NCBI GenBank assembly: GCA_004195035.1
Contig: SGBD01000004.1
Location: 124,001-188,000 of the forward strand
Source: Candidatus Acidulodesulfobacterium ferriphilum
GTDB taxonomy: Bacteria > SZUA-79 > Acidulodesulfobacterales > Acidulodesulfobacteraceae
Reading direction: 5' to 3'
DNA: 64,000 nucleotides
Shown: positions 8,571 to 18,605 of the stretch, in pieces
Position numbering within the stretch: position 1 is the stretch's first letter
Layout: every line of letters begins with the position of its first letter
Made by a program: the position numbers and the translations under genes
Notes under the pieces: model-generated
Databases searched by the model: none
What the model saw: the letters and a program-made list of their open reading frames with translations, nothing else
What the model was told of the DNA's origin: nothing

Positions 8571-9533
8571 CTATTTATGGTTAACCCCTTTGATTAAAAA
8601 ATTTTTCAAATGCTTTTCCATAATTTCCAGCCTTTCTTCTATATCGGTCTGCGTTATTATTATCCCGTTTTCCACCTTTTTAAAATAGGTAGCCTGTCTT
8701 TTTGCGTATTGTCTTGTCGCAGCCGCAATCCTCTGAAACAATTCCTCATCCGTATTAATCTCTTTGTTTAAATACATAATCCCTTCTTTATAGCCGATGC
8801 TTTTAAACGGCTTTGAATCTTCAGGGCAGCCTTTATCAATTATACCTTTAATTTCATCTATTAAACCTGCTTTTAAAATAGCATCCGTTCTTTTTATTAT
8901 ACATGATGCCAGATAATCTTTGGGAGGAATTAAAATAAAATACAGGTAATCATAAAGGGGTTTTCCAAACGGATTTTTGGAGAGATAGGACGAAAAAGGC
9001 CTGCCTGTAGCATCGTAAACTTCGTAGGCCCGCGCAATTCTTTGTTTATCGTTCGGCGATATTTTTTTAGCATACGCCGGATCAACTTCTTTAAGCTTTT
9101 CGTAAACAGCGGCCGTTCCCAATTTATCGATTAGTTCAACCATCTTTTGTCTGTATTTAGATTTGCTTAATTCCGGAATAGGAGAAAAACCGTAGATTAA
9201 TGACTTCATATAAAGGGCTGTGCCACCCACAAAAAGCGGTATCTTCCCTTTTTTTGTGATGCCGTTAATCGTATGCCTTGCATCCTCCGCAAAACTGTGG
9301 GCATTATACTCTTCGTCAGGGTACTTTATATCAAAAAGGTGGTGTTTGACACTTTTTTTGGCGCTTTCATAAGGTTTTGCCGTTCCGATATCAAAATACT
9401 TATAAAAGCATAAAGAATCAAAATTAACTATTTCAAATTTAAAGGGGAGGCGTTCCGTTAACTTAAGAGAAGTTTCCGTTTTCCCTGCGCAGGTTACCCC
9501 TCCGATGATAACTATTTTTTGAAGATTTGACAT
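8571..9533 (-). CDS. miaA: tRNA dimethylallyltransferase
   Basis: Transfers dimethylallyl from DMAPP to A37 of tRNAs that read UNN codons. About 320 residues. The P-loop is VTCAGKT, with Cys where Ala is usual in PTASGKT. FDSLCFYKYFDIGTAKP, GGTALYMKSLIYGF and KSIGYKEGI are recognisable family segments. The frame opens at a TTG (9563), but the ATG at 9533 (MSNLQKIVIIGG) gives the normal N-terminus. It is 10 bp upstream of the nucleotidyltransferase gene, so two tRNA-maturation enzymes are adjacent. Confidence 0.93.
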   Translation of the reverse strand: MSNLQKIVIIGGVTCAGKTETSLKLTERLPFKFEIVNFDSLCFYKYFDIGTAKPYESAKKSVKHHLFDIKYPDEEYNAHSFAEDARHTINGITKKGKIPLFVGGTALYMKSLIYGFSPIPELSKSKYRQKMVELIDKLGTAAVYEKLKEVDPAYAKKISPNDKQRIARAYEVYDATGRPFSSYLSKNPFGKPLYDYLYFILIPPKDYLASCIIKRTDAILKAGLIDEIKGIIDKGCPEDSKPFKSIGYKEGIMYLNKEINTDEELFQRIAAATRQYAKRQATYFKKVENGIIITQTDIEERLEIMEKHLKNFLIKGVNHK

Positions 9534-9567
9534 GGGTAGAATAAAATCCCGAATCAAAAACAACAGC

Positions 9568-9828
9568 CTAATTGGCGCTACCGTTTATCTTTTTCTCGCT
9601 GTTTTCGCTTTTTTGCTCCTTTTTAATCTTATACACGGCATAAAAATGGTATATGAGAGCAATTAAAATTCCCACTATAACAGAGGAAAATACTATTACG
9701 GAGATAGGAAGTTTTATGGATTCGAAACCCAAAAATTTTACGCTTACGCGCTCAGGATTTTCTGCCGTAAAGACTAATACGACGGCAACAAAAATAATGA
9801 AAAGTATCAGATTTATAATCTTAATCAT
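9568..9828 (-). CDS. LapA/YciS-like inner-membrane protein (DUF1049)
   Basis: 86 residues with two transmembrane helices (about 4-20 and 41-63) joined by the conserved ENPERVSVKFLGFE turn, then a short cytoplasmic charged tail. The architecture is that of LapA-domain proteins; in E. coli LapA helps control lipopolysaccharide synthesis. An AGGTA ribosome-binding site precedes the ATG. It sits between HIT and miaA in the same direction. The role in this organism is inferred. Confidence 0.75.
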   Translation of the reverse strand: MIKIINLILFIIFVAVVLVFTAENPERVSVKFLGFESIKLPISVIVFSSVIVGILIALIYHFYAVYKIKKEQKSENSEKKINGSAN

Positions 9829-9864
9829 TTGTTTACCTGTTATATAATTTTAAATCTTTTCGAT

Positions 9865-10350
9865 TTAAAGTTTAATCTTCTGAAACTCGCCTATCAATTT
9901 ATTATATGTATCGTCCAATATTTCGGAAACAACTCTCAGTTCCGAACATACGGTATAAAAACTGACATCCCCTTCCCACCTCGGAATTATATGGAAATGC
10001 AAATGCTGCTCGATACCCGCTCCGGCAGCCTTACCCAAATTCAGTCCGACATTAATAGCATCGCAACGGTAAACCTTCTTTAATATATCGCAGCTTATGG
10101 ATAAAAGTTTCATAACTTCGGCGCCGGCTTCCCATGAAAGTCCGTTAAGCTCTTTAGCATGCGCAGCGGGAATAACAAGAAGATGTCCGCAATTATAAGG
10201 AAATGTGTTTAATTTTATATATGAATATTTTCCTTTAAAAAGAACATACTTATCCTCAAAGCATGTATTGTCTTCGCAAAAAACACATTCATCCTTTGAT
10301 TTGTCTCTAACTAAATAATCCATACGCCATGGGGCATAAATAATTTCCAT
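9865..10350 (-). CDS. HIT-family nucleotide hydrolase/phosphorylase
   Basis: 161 residues. The catalytic histidine triad is HLHFHIIPRW. Upstream are a zinc-type CVFC pair and the substrate-binding segment YPYNCGHLLVIP. The size and the WRMDYL N-terminus match the AP4A phosphorylase-like HIT group, which cleaves dinucleoside polyphosphates or nucleotidyl conjugates. The substrate cannot be told from sequence. It follows sppA with a 17-bp gap. Confidence 0.9.
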   Translation of the reverse strand: MEIIYAPWRMDYLVRDKSKDECVFCEDNTCFEDKYVLFKGKYSYIKLNTFPYNCGHLLVIPAAHAKELNGLSWEAGAEVMKLLSISCDILKKVYRCDAINVGLNLGKAAGAGIEQHLHFHIIPRWEGDVSFYTVCSELRVVSEILDDTYNKLIGEFQKIKL

Positions 10351-10374
10351 AAATTAGAAATTAGAAATTAGAAA
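10351..10374. repeat. Short AT-rich tandem repeat
   Basis: Three perfect 7-bp units (AAATTAG) plus a partial fourth lie between the HIT and sppA genes and reach into the last codons of sppA. Probably a slippage-prone spacer; no function is apparent. Confidence 0.6.
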
Positions 10375-11294
10375 TTTAATCCTGCGCTATTATATGCTAT
10401 AAGTCCGCCGCCTTTTAAAAAGGTTTTGCCGCCCACATAATCGATAAAAGATTTCACTGCCCTTTTTATAACGGATTGGAATAAATTGGGTTGTTTTCTG
10501 ACAGGGTAGATAACGGTTGGTTTGCCTTTTATGCCGGCTAATACCTTTGCCGCATCAATCGCATCCTCGAAATCGCCGAGTTTATCCACAAGGTGGTATT
10601 TAAGCGCCTGCTGTCCAGAGTAAACCATACCGTTGGCAAGCTTTTTAACATATGCGACTTTGAGGCTCCTTCCTTTTGCAACGGCATCTACAAACTGGCC
10701 GTACACATCCATAACAACGCCCTGAAGCTTTTCTCTCTGCTTTGGAGTCATTTCTTTGAAAGGGGTGCCGATGTCCTTATACGGACCGCTTACGATGTAA
10801 TTATAAGACACGCCGACCTTTTTCATTAGTTTATATACATTGGGCATCTCCATTATGACGCCGATCGAACCTGTTAATGTTCCCGGCTCTGCCACTATTT
10901 CGTTTGCGGCGGAAGACACATAATATGCCCCCGATGCGGCAACGGAACCCATTGAAACCACAACCTTCTTGTATTTCTTAAACTTAGTCAACTGTTCATA
11001 AATAGCTTGAGACGGGGCAACCTCTCCGCCGGGCGAATTAACCCTTATTACAACGGCCTTAACGAAGGAATCATGTTTATAATGATTAAGGAGGGATATA
11101 AAATTTGACGAGCTGTTTATTGCGCCTGTAAGGTTTATTATTCCAATCGCATAGGGAGAAGAACCCTGCACTACATTATAATTAGACTTTACTTGAAATT
11201 TAAATAAAATCAAGTAGATGCCCAGTCCAAAAATTCCGATAAATACGATTAAAAATAATAAACCGCTTAAAAATGGATGTTTGCCTGTACTCAT
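10368..11294 (-). CDS. sppA: Signal peptide peptidase SppA, short (36 kDa-type) form
   Basis: Membrane-anchored serine protease that degrades cleaved signal peptides. 308 residues with one N-terminal transmembrane helix (about 9-31). The nucleophile Ser lies in SMGSVAASGAYYVSSAA, and the general-base Lys is probably that in GPYKDIGTPFKEM. The INSPGG-like segment is VNSPGGEV. The length matches the Bacillus-type single-domain form, not the E. coli tandem form. It follows rpsA on the same strand. Confidence 0.93.
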   Translation of the reverse strand: MSTGKHPFLSGLLFLIVFIGIFGLGIYLILFKFQVKSNYNVVQGSSPYAIGIINLTGAINSSSNFISLLNHYKHDSFVKAVVIRVNSPGGEVAPSQAIYEQLTKFKKYKKVVVSMGSVAASGAYYVSSAANEIVAEPGTLTGSIGVIMEMPNVYKLMKKVGVSYNYIVSGPYKDIGTPFKEMTPKQREKLQGVVMDVYGQFVDAVAKGRSLKVAYVKKLANGMVYSGQQALKYHLVDKLGDFEDAIDAAKVLAGIKGKPTVIYPVRKQPNLFQSVIKRAVKSFIDYVGGKTFLKGGGLIAYNSAGLNF

Positions 11295-11330
11295 ATGTTT
11301 ATGTTTGCTTTATTAGATTTACTGATTTAC

Positions 11331-12941
11331 TTAACTTTGCTCGGAATTAAGAAGAGACAAGCCGATTTTTTGTTCGTTAGAATCCACCATAATTATCTCC
11401 GCATTGATATTGGAACCCACGGAAATATCACTTTTTGCAATAAAGTTTTCGGGAATCTTCGAATTATGAATCAATCCCTCAATACCGTCTTCAAGGTAAA
11501 CAAATATACCGAATTCCGTAATATTGGATATGACGCCTGAGACTGTCATCCCAACCGAATATCTATCCTTAATATTTTTCCATGGACTTTCCGTAAGCTG
11601 TTTTATGCCCAGATATACCTTTTGCCTTTCCTCATCGATGTTTAAAACTACGCACTTGATGTTTTCTCCGATTTTGAAGAGCTCCTGAGGGTGTTTTGTT
11701 CTTTTTGACCAGGAAAAATCGCTTTGTTTAATGTATGCGTCAAAATTTTTATCTAACTCAACGGATATTCCGAATTCATATATATTTTTAATGGCACCTT
11801 CAACAACGGCGCCGACGGGATACTTATCTTTTAACTTATTCCACGGGCTTTCGGTAAGCCTTTTTATGCTCAAAGAGAGCTTTTTGGTTTCGGGTTCTAT
11901 GCTCAAAATTACGGTTTTAACCCTCTGCCCTTTTGTCAGAAAGGTTTTTAGATCGACCGACTTTTTATCCCAACTCATCTCGGACATATGTATGAGCCCC
12001 TCGACATCGTCGTCAAGCTCGACAAATGCGCCGTAATCCGTAATATTTATTATAACGCCTTCAACCACATCGCCCTGTTTATGCCTTTCAAGTATATCCT
12101 CCCACGGGTCTTTAAAGAGTTGTTTATAACCGAGGGAAACCCTGTGTTTTTCTTCATCGTACTTGATAACCTTTACATTGATTTTTTGTCCAAGGCTTAA
12201 CACCTCCGAAGGGTGGGATATTCTTTTCCATGAAATGTCGGTAATATAGATAAGTCCATCCATGCCGCCTAAATCGACGAAAACGCCGTAATCCGTAATA
12301 TTTTTAACTATACCTTCAAGCACATCACCTTCTTTTATATCGGTTAAAACATTTTCTTTTAATTTTTTAATTGCATCTTCTATAACCTTGCGCCGGGAAA
12401 CTATAACATTGCAATTTTTTTTGTTTACGCTTATAACCTTTAATTCAAGATTCCTTCCCAGAAAAGCGTCAAAATCCTTTGTAAGCTTGACATCGATTTG
12501 GGAACCGGGTAAAAATGCGGTAACGCCGTTCAAATCTATAATTAACCCGCCTCTTGTTTTCGCCACGACGGTCCCGTTGACTATTTCGTCCCCCTCGCAA
12601 GCTTTTTCGATATCATCCAATGCGTAAACATTTTTGGCTTTCTCCCGTGAACATATTAAATACCCTGCCTTATCGTCATAATGCCCGACAAAAACCTCTA
12701 TGCTGTCGCCTGTTGAAATAGTCGTAATATCCACATTGCCACCCGAAGAAAACTCTTCTATCGTGATTATTCCGTCGGATTTATCTCCGACATCGACATA
12801 AATATAATTTTCATCGATATTTAAAATCTTTCCCTGCCTCACGAGTCCTTTGCTATTCATATTTTCATAAGAACTGAGTAAAAGCTCGAACTCCGTAGGA
12901 TTTTCTAAAGATTTACCGTAATTAAAATTTTGCTTTGCCAT
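11331..12941 (-). CDS. rpsA: 30S ribosomal protein S1
   Basis: RNA-binding ribosomal protein needed to start translation on most mRNAs. 536 residues with six S1 (OB-fold) domains at about 35-105, 120-190, 205-275, 290-360, 375-450 and 465-530. Domains 3 and 4 are the most canonical (VKNITDYGVFVDLGG, IINITDYGAFVELDD). Domain 5 is more divergent. A GGAGGG site precedes the ATG. It sits downstream of ispH and aroA; the cmk gene often found beside rpsA is absent here. Confidence 0.96.
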   Translation of the reverse strand: MAKQNFNYGKSLENPTEFELLLSSYENMNSKGLVRQGKILNIDENYIYVDVGDKSDGIITIEEFSSGGNVDITTISTGDSIEVFVGHYDDKAGYLICSREKAKNVYALDDIEKACEGDEIVNGTVVAKTRGGLIIDLNGVTAFLPGSQIDVKLTKDFDAFLGRNLELKVISVNKKNCNVIVSRRKVIEDAIKKLKENVLTDIKEGDVLEGIVKNITDYGVFVDLGGMDGLIYITDISWKRISHPSEVLSLGQKINVKVIKYDEEKHRVSLGYKQLFKDPWEDILERHKQGDVVEGVIINITDYGAFVELDDDVEGLIHMSEMSWDKKSVDLKTFLTKGQRVKTVILSIEPETKKLSLSIKRLTESPWNKLKDKYPVGAVVEGAIKNIYEFGISVELDKNFDAYIKQSDFSWSKRTKHPQELFKIGENIKCVVLNIDEERQKVYLGIKQLTESPWKNIKDRYSVGMTVSGVISNITEFGIFVYLEDGIEGLIHNSKIPENFIAKSDISVGSNINAEIIMVDSNEQKIGLSLLNSEQS

Positions 12942-12997
12942 AAATATTGGTACTCCCTCCTAAAATTGATAAAACTAATCTAACACATTTAAACAAA

Positions 12998-13882
12998 TTA
13001 AGCAAATCTTTTGTTTGTCCTTATTTTTTGATTATCGTCTAATTGCCGTATTGTATTAACCACCTTTTCTATAATCCAGTCGGGAGTGGAAGCCCCCGCC
13101 GTAATCCCAACCATGTCGGCATTTATAAACCATCCAGGATTAACCTCTTTTTCGGTTTCTATATGATAGGTATTCTTTTGGATAGCCGCGCAGATATTTT
13201 TAAGTTTATTCGTGTTTGCACTGTTATACCCTCCGACGACTATCATCACATCAACATTAGAAGCAAGGACTTTAGATTCATCCTGTTTTAATTTTGTCGC
13301 ATCGCAAATGGTGTTGAAAACAACTATTTCCTTTTTAGCAATTTTAAATATCTCATTAATCACGGAGTTATAAAAATTAACATCCTGCGTAGTTTGGGAA
13401 ATTAAAGCCAATTTTTCGGAAACGGGGATATTTTTTAAATCGTCCAGACCGTTTATTATTAAAAACCTGTTTTTATCGGCAAAACTAATTACGCTTTGAA
13501 CCTCGGGATGATTTTTGTCCCCGACCATTATTATAAAATATCCGTCTAAGGCGGCCATGGTTATGTAGTTCTGCGCCTGTTTTACAAACGGGCAGGTGGC
13601 GTCGATTGTCTTTACCCCCTTCAATTTAAGCTTTTCCATAATGTCGGATTTAACGCCGTGAGAGCGGATTATAATGGTATTGTAGCCATTGTCCTCGATA
13701 TTATCTACAGGATAAACTCCTTTTTCTTCCAAAGATTTAACCACCTGCGGATTATGAATAATCGGTCCGAGAGTATTTAATTTTTCGGATAATTTGCAGG
13801 TCTTTGACGCATCGACTGCCATTTTGACCGCCCTTTTTACACCGAAACAAAACCCTGCGGATGGCGCAACAATTATATTCAT
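12998..13882 (-). CDS. ispH: 4-hydroxy-3-methylbut-2-enyl diphosphate reductase
   Basis: Last step of the MEP isoprenoid pathway, giving IPP and DMAPP. 294 residues with the three cluster-binding cysteines at C12 (AGFCFGV), C97 (DATCPF) and C193 (NTICDAT). The catalytic Glu region is TTQDV, and the conserved histidines (GPIIHNPQVV, IIRSHG) are present. The ATG overlaps the aroA stop by 4 bp. Its DMAPP product is a substrate of MiaA encoded nearby. Confidence 0.96.
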   Translation of the reverse strand: MNIIVAPSAGFCFGVKRAVKMAVDASKTCKLSEKLNTLGPIIHNPQVVKSLEEKGVYPVDNIEDNGYNTIIIRSHGVKSDIMEKLKLKGVKTIDATCPFVKQAQNYITMAALDGYFIIMVGDKNHPEVQSVISFADKNRFLIINGLDDLKNIPVSEKLALISQTTQDVNFYNSVINEIFKIAKKEIVVFNTICDATKLKQDESKVLASNVDVMIVVGGYNSANTNKLKNICAAIQKNTYHIETEKEVNPGWFINADMVGITAGASTPDWIIEKVVNTIRQLDDNQKIRTNKRFA

Positions 13883-15279
13883 GGCCCATTGCCCCCTTCC
13901 TCCTTTGTTAATTTAGAAAGGATGTCAAAAAATTCGGGAAAAGAAGTGCCGATACATTTTATATCGCGAACCTCGGTCCCTATGTTTTTAAGCAATAACC
14001 CCATAACTACCATTGACATCGCAATCCTGTGGTCGCCAAAAGAATCCGCGGCCACAAAATCCTTATTATTTAATTTTACACCATTTCCTGTAAAAATTAA
14101 ATCAGGATTTCCGGTAAGCTCGAATCCGTCCTCTAATTCTTTAATTTTAACTCCAAAAAGACTTAAATTAGAAACAATGGTTTTAATTCTGTCGCTTTCT
14201 TTTACCCTTAATTCTCCTGCCCCCGTTACTTTAGTGATACCGCCTGCAAACGATGCTATTACCGCAAAAATAGGAAATTCGTCTATCATATCGGAAACCA
14301 ATTCGGGCGGCACGGCAACCCCTTGCAAATTTGAATATTTTGCCTTGATAGTTCCAACCTTCTCCAATTTTTTGTCTTCAAGGGTTATTTCTATGTTAGC
14401 GCCCATCATCTCTAAAACCTTTAAGAGTCCTGTTCTTTTTTCGTTTAACAAGACATTTTTAATGATAATTTCGGAATTTTTACGCAAAATACCAAGCGCA
14501 ATGAAAAAAGAGGCGCTGCTAAAGTCTCCGGGGACAGTAATCTCAAAAGGCTTAAGCTCGCCGCCGCCTTCCACGGTTATAAGGTTGTCGTCAAATTTTG
14601 GATTTTCGACGGCAATGCGGCAGCCTTGAAGCTTTAAAAAGTTTTCCGTATGGTTTCTTGTCGCCTTTTTTTCATATATTACGGTATTCCCCTCCGCAAA
14701 AAGAGCGGCAAGCATAATGCAGGATTTAACTTGAGCGCTTGGAACAGGCATTTCATAATAAATCGATTTTAGTTTTCCTCCTTTAATGGCAATCGGAGGA
14801 TAATTTCCGTTTTCCCGCCCTGTTATCTTCGCTCCCATGAGGCTTAACGGTTCCGTTATGCGCCTCATGGGCCGGGAATTTAAATATTTATCGCCCGATA
14901 ACACGGAAAAAAATTCGTTTCCCGCAAGTATCCCTGCTATAAGACGCGTAAGCGTTCCTGAATTAGCGGTATTAATAATTGTCTTAGGCTCTTTTAATCC
15001 ATGAAGGCCAACGCCGTTAATTACAAAATCTTTTGAATTTTTATTGTTTTTATCGGGCTTAGCCGCAGCTATTGCTACCCCAAGCTTTCTAAATGCCGCA
15101 ATAGTTGCCAGATTATCTCGCGAAAGCGATAAATTATAGACTTTCGAAATTCCGGAGGCAAGGCTTCCTAACATAATAGCTCTGTGAGATATGGATTTGT
15201 CGCCGGGAACCTCCAGTGTAGCATTAAATCCTTTTGAAATACCCGTAACAAGCGCTCTGCCGGATTTTAATTTAATCAA
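13879..15279 (-). CDS. aroA: 3-phosphoshikimate 1-carboxyvinyltransferase (EPSP synthase)
   Basis: Sixth step of the shikimate pathway. 466 residues. Signatures: PGDKSISHRAIMLG at the N-terminus, NSGTLTRLIAG and the C-terminal RVKESDRI. The start is a TTG at 15279, supported by an AGGAGG site a few bases upstream; no in-frame ATG would keep the PGDKS region. It is one of a run of aromatic amino acid genes (tyrA, aroF, hisC upstream) and is coupled to ispH downstream. Confidence 0.95.
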   Translation of the reverse strand: MIKLKSGRALVTGISKGFNATLEVPGDKSISHRAIMLGSLASGISKVYNLSLSRDNLATIAAFRKLGVAIAAAKPDKNNKNSKDFVINGVGLHGLKEPKTIINTANSGTLTRLIAGILAGNEFFSVLSGDKYLNSRPMRRITEPLSLMGAKITGRENGNYPPIAIKGGKLKSIYYEMPVPSAQVKSCIMLAALFAEGNTVIYEKKATRNHTENFLKLQGCRIAVENPKFDDNLITVEGGGELKPFEITVPGDFSSASFFIALGILRKNSEIIIKNVLLNEKRTGLLKVLEMMGANIEITLEDKKLEKVGTIKAKYSNLQGVAVPPELVSDMIDEFPIFAVIASFAGGITKVTGAGELRVKESDRIKTIVSNLSLFGVKIKELEDGFELTGNPDLIFTGNGVKLNNKDFVAADSFGDHRIAMSMVVMGLLLKNIGTEVRDIKCIGTSFPEFFDILSKLTKEEGGNGP

Positions 15280-15296
15280 AAACCCTCCTGCCTGAT

Positions 15297-16199
15297 TTAT
15301 ATTTTTTTTCTACTATCGGCTATTTTTGTAATTATGTTCTTTAAGCCTTCCTCGTCGCCCGTTTCCAGAAATCCTTTTAAGATATTCGCAGACGCGATAA
15401 AATCCTCTAAAGAGGCGGCTATATTTTCGTTGTTCATTAAAAATATATCTGTCCAAATATCGGGCGAAGAAGAGGCAATTCTCGTCGAATCCCTAAAGCC
15501 GCTTCCTATAAGGCTGAATGTGCCGTTCCCGCTTTCTTTTCCTCTTTGAATAAAAGATAAAACCGTATCGGATAAAACAAAAGCAATCAGATGAGGTAAA
15601 TGGCTCGTGTATGCGACGATATTGTCATGAAAATCCGCCGCCAGATAAACGACATTCATCTTAAGCATCTTCCAAAATTTAGCTACCGCTTCAACCTTAT
15701 CGGTACGGGTTTTGTCGGCTAAATCGCTGTCTTCCTTGATAACAACGCAATTTTTATTCTTAAATAAATTGAAATCGGCATTTTCAGGTCCGGATTTATC
15801 TGAACCGCATATCGGGTGGGATCCTACAAAATTTTTAAAGTTTTTGATTTCGGCATTATGCGTAATTACGCTTTTAACGCTTCCGATATCGGTAATAAAA
15901 GGCGCGTTTTCAAAGAAAGTTTTATACCTGTCAAAAAGCGTTAATATTGCTTTGGGGGTGGTGCATAATATTACTAAGGAGGTTAAATCGTCCAGAGAGT
16001 TGCCGTAACACGGATTCTTATGAGCATCCATATTGAAATCCATGGCATAATCGATGATCCCGCTGGAAAGGCAGTAATCGATTTTTTTTTGAATTATATC
16101 ATATCCGCTTATTTTTATTTCCGGGTGAATAGTTTTTACCGCCCCTGCAATAGATGCCCCCATGAAACCGAGTCCAATGATAGATATTTCTTTAAACAT
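15297..16199 (-). CDS. tyrA: Prephenate/arogenate dehydrogenase
   Basis: Oxidative decarboxylation of prephenate (or arogenate) in tyrosine synthesis. 300 residues. The Rossmann NAD(P) fingerprint GLGFMGASIAGAVK is at 9-22, and the dehydrogenase motif GSHPICGSDKSGPENAD carries the catalytic His. SHLPHLIAFVL is also typical. No chorismate mutase or ACT domain is fused. It lies 17 bp upstream of aroA. Confidence 0.93.
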   Translation of the reverse strand: MFKEISIIGLGFMGASIAGAVKTIHPEIKISGYDIIQKKIDYCLSSGIIDYAMDFNMDAHKNPCYGNSLDDLTSLVILCTTPKAILTLFDRYKTFFENAPFITDIGSVKSVITHNAEIKNFKNFVGSHPICGSDKSGPENADFNLFKNKNCVVIKEDSDLADKTRTDKVEAVAKFWKMLKMNVVYLAADFHDNIVAYTSHLPHLIAFVLSDTVLSFIQRGKESGNGTFSLIGSGFRDSTRIASSSPDIWTDIFLMNNENIAASLEDFIASANILKGFLETGDEEGLKNIITKIADSRKKI

Positions 16200-16298
16200 C
16201 AGTAAGTTACTCCGTCAGCCGAAAGCTGTCATCCTCCCCCTTAAAAGAAGGCGATTTTATTTTTCTATAGAAAATTTAAAATTCCCGAATCAAATGGT

Positions 16299-17318
16299 TT
16301 ACATGCTTCTATTAACGGCTTCGGCAACCAATCTCCCCCTGTCAAGCAGTTCGCTGAAGGTATTATATTTTAAGGATTGAGCGCCGTCGGAAAATGCCTT
16401 TTCGGGTACGGGGTGAACTTCTATCATAAGTCCATCTGCCCCTACGGCAATAGCGGCGAGAGAAAGCGGTTCCACATAGTACCAGACGCCTGCGGCATGC
16501 GACGGATCGACGATAACGGGAAGATGCGAAAGTCTTTTTAAAACAGGAACCGCGCTTAAATCAAGGGTATTTCTCGTAGATGTTTCGTATGTTCTTATCC
16601 CTCTTTCACAAAGTATAACATCCAGATTGCCGTTTGACATAATATACTCTGCGGACATTAAAAATTCCTGTATGGTTGAACAAAGCCCCCTTTTTAAGAT
16701 AACAGGTTTTTTAACCTTTCCGACCTCCTGAAGAAGCCTGAAATTTTGCATATTTCTTGCGCCTATCTGTATAATATCGGCATAAGAACATACCAGATCC
16801 AAATCCCTTGGGTCCATAACCTCCGTTGCAACTAAAAGCCCTGTTTTTCTCCTTGCCTCGCTCAGATATTTTAATCCTTCTTCTCCCAAACCTTGAAAGG
16901 TATAAGGACTTGTCCTCGGTTTAAATGCTCCTCCCCTGAGCACCGATGCTCCCGCCGTCTTAATATTTTCGGCAATTTCCGTAACATTTTCAAGTGTTTC
17001 GACGGCACAAGGTCCTGCAATTACGATAATCTTATTGCCGCCTATTTCGATGTTCCCGACTTTAATGACTGTCCTTTCTTTTCCTATTTCTTTTGAAGCC
17101 AGTTTATAGGGCTTTGATATTCTTATGGCTTTATCTACTCCGGGAAGCGCCTCCGCCTCTTCAAAAAAGGCTTTAACCGCGTCCTCATGCCCGATACACC
17201 CGATAATCGTAACATCTGCCCCTTCGGATATATGTGGCTTTAAACCCGCCTGATCTATTTTATCTAAAATATACTTAACCTGCTGTTCCGTAGCTCCTTT
17301 TTTTAACACCAAAATCAT
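16299..17318 (-). CDS. aroF: 3-deoxy-7-phosphoheptulonate synthase, type I-beta
   Basis: First step of the shikimate pathway, from PEP and erythrose 4-phosphate. 339 residues: a ferredoxin-like N-terminal regulatory domain (about 1-68) fused to the TIM barrel. Barrel motifs are [48 protein letters not shown] and DPSHAAG. The N-terminal domain normally binds phenylalanine or tyrosine for feedback control. A GGGAGA site precedes the ATG. Part of the aromatic gene group. Confidence 0.95.
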   Translation of the reverse strand: MILVLKKGATEQQVKYILDKIDQAGLKPHISEGADVTIIGCIGHEDAVKAFFEEAEALPGVDKAIRISKPYKLASKEIGKERTVIKVGNIEIGGNKIIVIAGPCAVETLENVTEIAENIKTAGASVLRGGAFKPRTSPYTFQGLGEEGLKYLSEARRKTGLLVATEVMDPRDLDLVCSYADIIQIGARNMQNFRLLQEVGKVKKPVILKRGLCSTIQEFLMSAEYIMSNGNLDVILCERGIRTYETSTRNTLDLSAVPVLKRLSHLPVIVDPSHAAGVWYYVEPLSLAAIAVGADGLMIEVHPVPEKAFSDGAQSLKYNTFSELLDRGRLVAEAVNRSM

Positions 17319-17461
17319 TTATCGTCTCCCATGCTATTTTATTCTTATATTATTTTAATCGTTTTTCATTAGTTTTAAAATATGCTTAGCAGAATTTTTC
17401 GTTTATCGTTTTATTTTACCTTATTGAAATAAAATTGTAAAAAACTTTTATATACCCAAAA

Positions 17462-18577
17462 TTATATAACTTTGCCCAAGGCTTTAATTAATCTAATATT
17501 TTCCCTGCGCGTACCGATAGTTATTCTGACCATATCGTCATATCCAAACCTATCCATGGGCCTTATGATAATGCCCATATTTAAAAGTTTCTCGTATATG
17601 TCTGCCGCTTTCCGTCCTTTTAGTTTTACCAGTATAAAATTAGCGCCCGTTTCGACAAATTCTATGCCTAATATCCCTAAAGCCGAATAGAGATAATTTT
17701 TTTCGGCCTCGTTAGTTTCGACTACCTTTTTAACATATTCCTTGTCCTTTAAAGCAGCCTGCGCACCCGCTAAAGACAGGGAATTTACATTAAACGGCTC
17801 CCTTACCCTGTCCATTAGAGATATTAAATCCTTATGCCCAATTCCGTATCCCACTCTAAGTCCTGCCAACCCGTACACCTTCGAAAAAGTCCTTAAAACA
17901 ATCACATTTGGAAAATCTGCAATATCCGTTTCATCTATCAGCGATTTTCCCATGTACTCTATGTAAGCCTCGTCGATTATAACCAGAATGTTATCCTTAA
18001 CCTTTTTAATAAAATCTTTTATTATGCGGTTTGAAAAAAAAGTCCCCGTCGGATTGTTCGGATTAGAAATAAAAATAACTTTGGTTTTATCGTCTATTAA
18101 TTTATACATATCGTCCAAATTTAGGGCGTAATCCTTAAGCTTGCTTATTTTTAACTTTAAACCTAATTGTTCTCCTGCAAGGTAATATGCGACAAACGAA
18201 GGAAACGGGGCAATCAGATTTTCGTTCCTCTTGCAAAATGTCCTGACGGCTATATCTATTAACTCGTTAGAGCCGTTTCCCAGAATAAAATTTTCGGGTT
18301 TTAACTTATCCGATTTAACACCTGCCGCCTTAAAAAAATGAACCAGTTCCTCCTTCAGGTAAAAGCCGGAGCCGTCGGGATATCTGTTTAAATTTTTAAG
18401 ACAGGATTTAATGGATTTGAGCGCTCCTTGAGAAGGGCATGACGGATTTTCATTCGAGGCTAATTTTACTATATTTTTAATACCCTTTTCCCTTTCCACC
18501 TCTTCTATGGGTTTTCCGGGAATATACGGGTTTATTTTATAGATATAATCTGGAGCCTTTACATTAAAAGATTTCAT
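17462..18577 (-). CDS. hisC: Histidinol-phosphate aminotransferase-like enzyme
   Basis: PLP enzyme of aminotransferase class I/II. 371 residues. It shows LASNENPSCPS, the ISNPNNPTGTFF motif, the Asp in VIIDEAYIEY and the PLP lysine in RTFSKVYGLAGLRVGYG. HisC homologues often also transaminate prephenate or aromatic keto acids. Its position beside aroF, tyrA and aroA rather than other his genes suggests an aromatic role here, possibly dual. The split is inferred from context only. Confidence 0.88.
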   Translation of the reverse strand: MKSFNVKAPDYIYKINPYIPGKPIEEVEREKGIKNIVKLASNENPSCPSQGALKSIKSCLKNLNRYPDGSGFYLKEELVHFFKAAGVKSDKLKPENFILGNGSNELIDIAVRTFCKRNENLIAPFPSFVAYYLAGEQLGLKLKISKLKDYALNLDDMYKLIDDKTKVIFISNPNNPTGTFFSNRIIKDFIKKVKDNILVIIDEAYIEYMGKSLIDETDIADFPNVIVLRTFSKVYGLAGLRVGYGIGHKDLISLMDRVREPFNVNSLSLAGAQAALKDKEYVKKVVETNEAEKNYLYSALGILGIEFVETGANFILVKLKGRKAADIYEKLLNMGIIIRPMDRFGYDDMVRITIGTRRENIRLIKALGKVI

Positions 18578-18605
18578 ATATAATTTACCTTGTTTTTTAT
18601 ACCGC

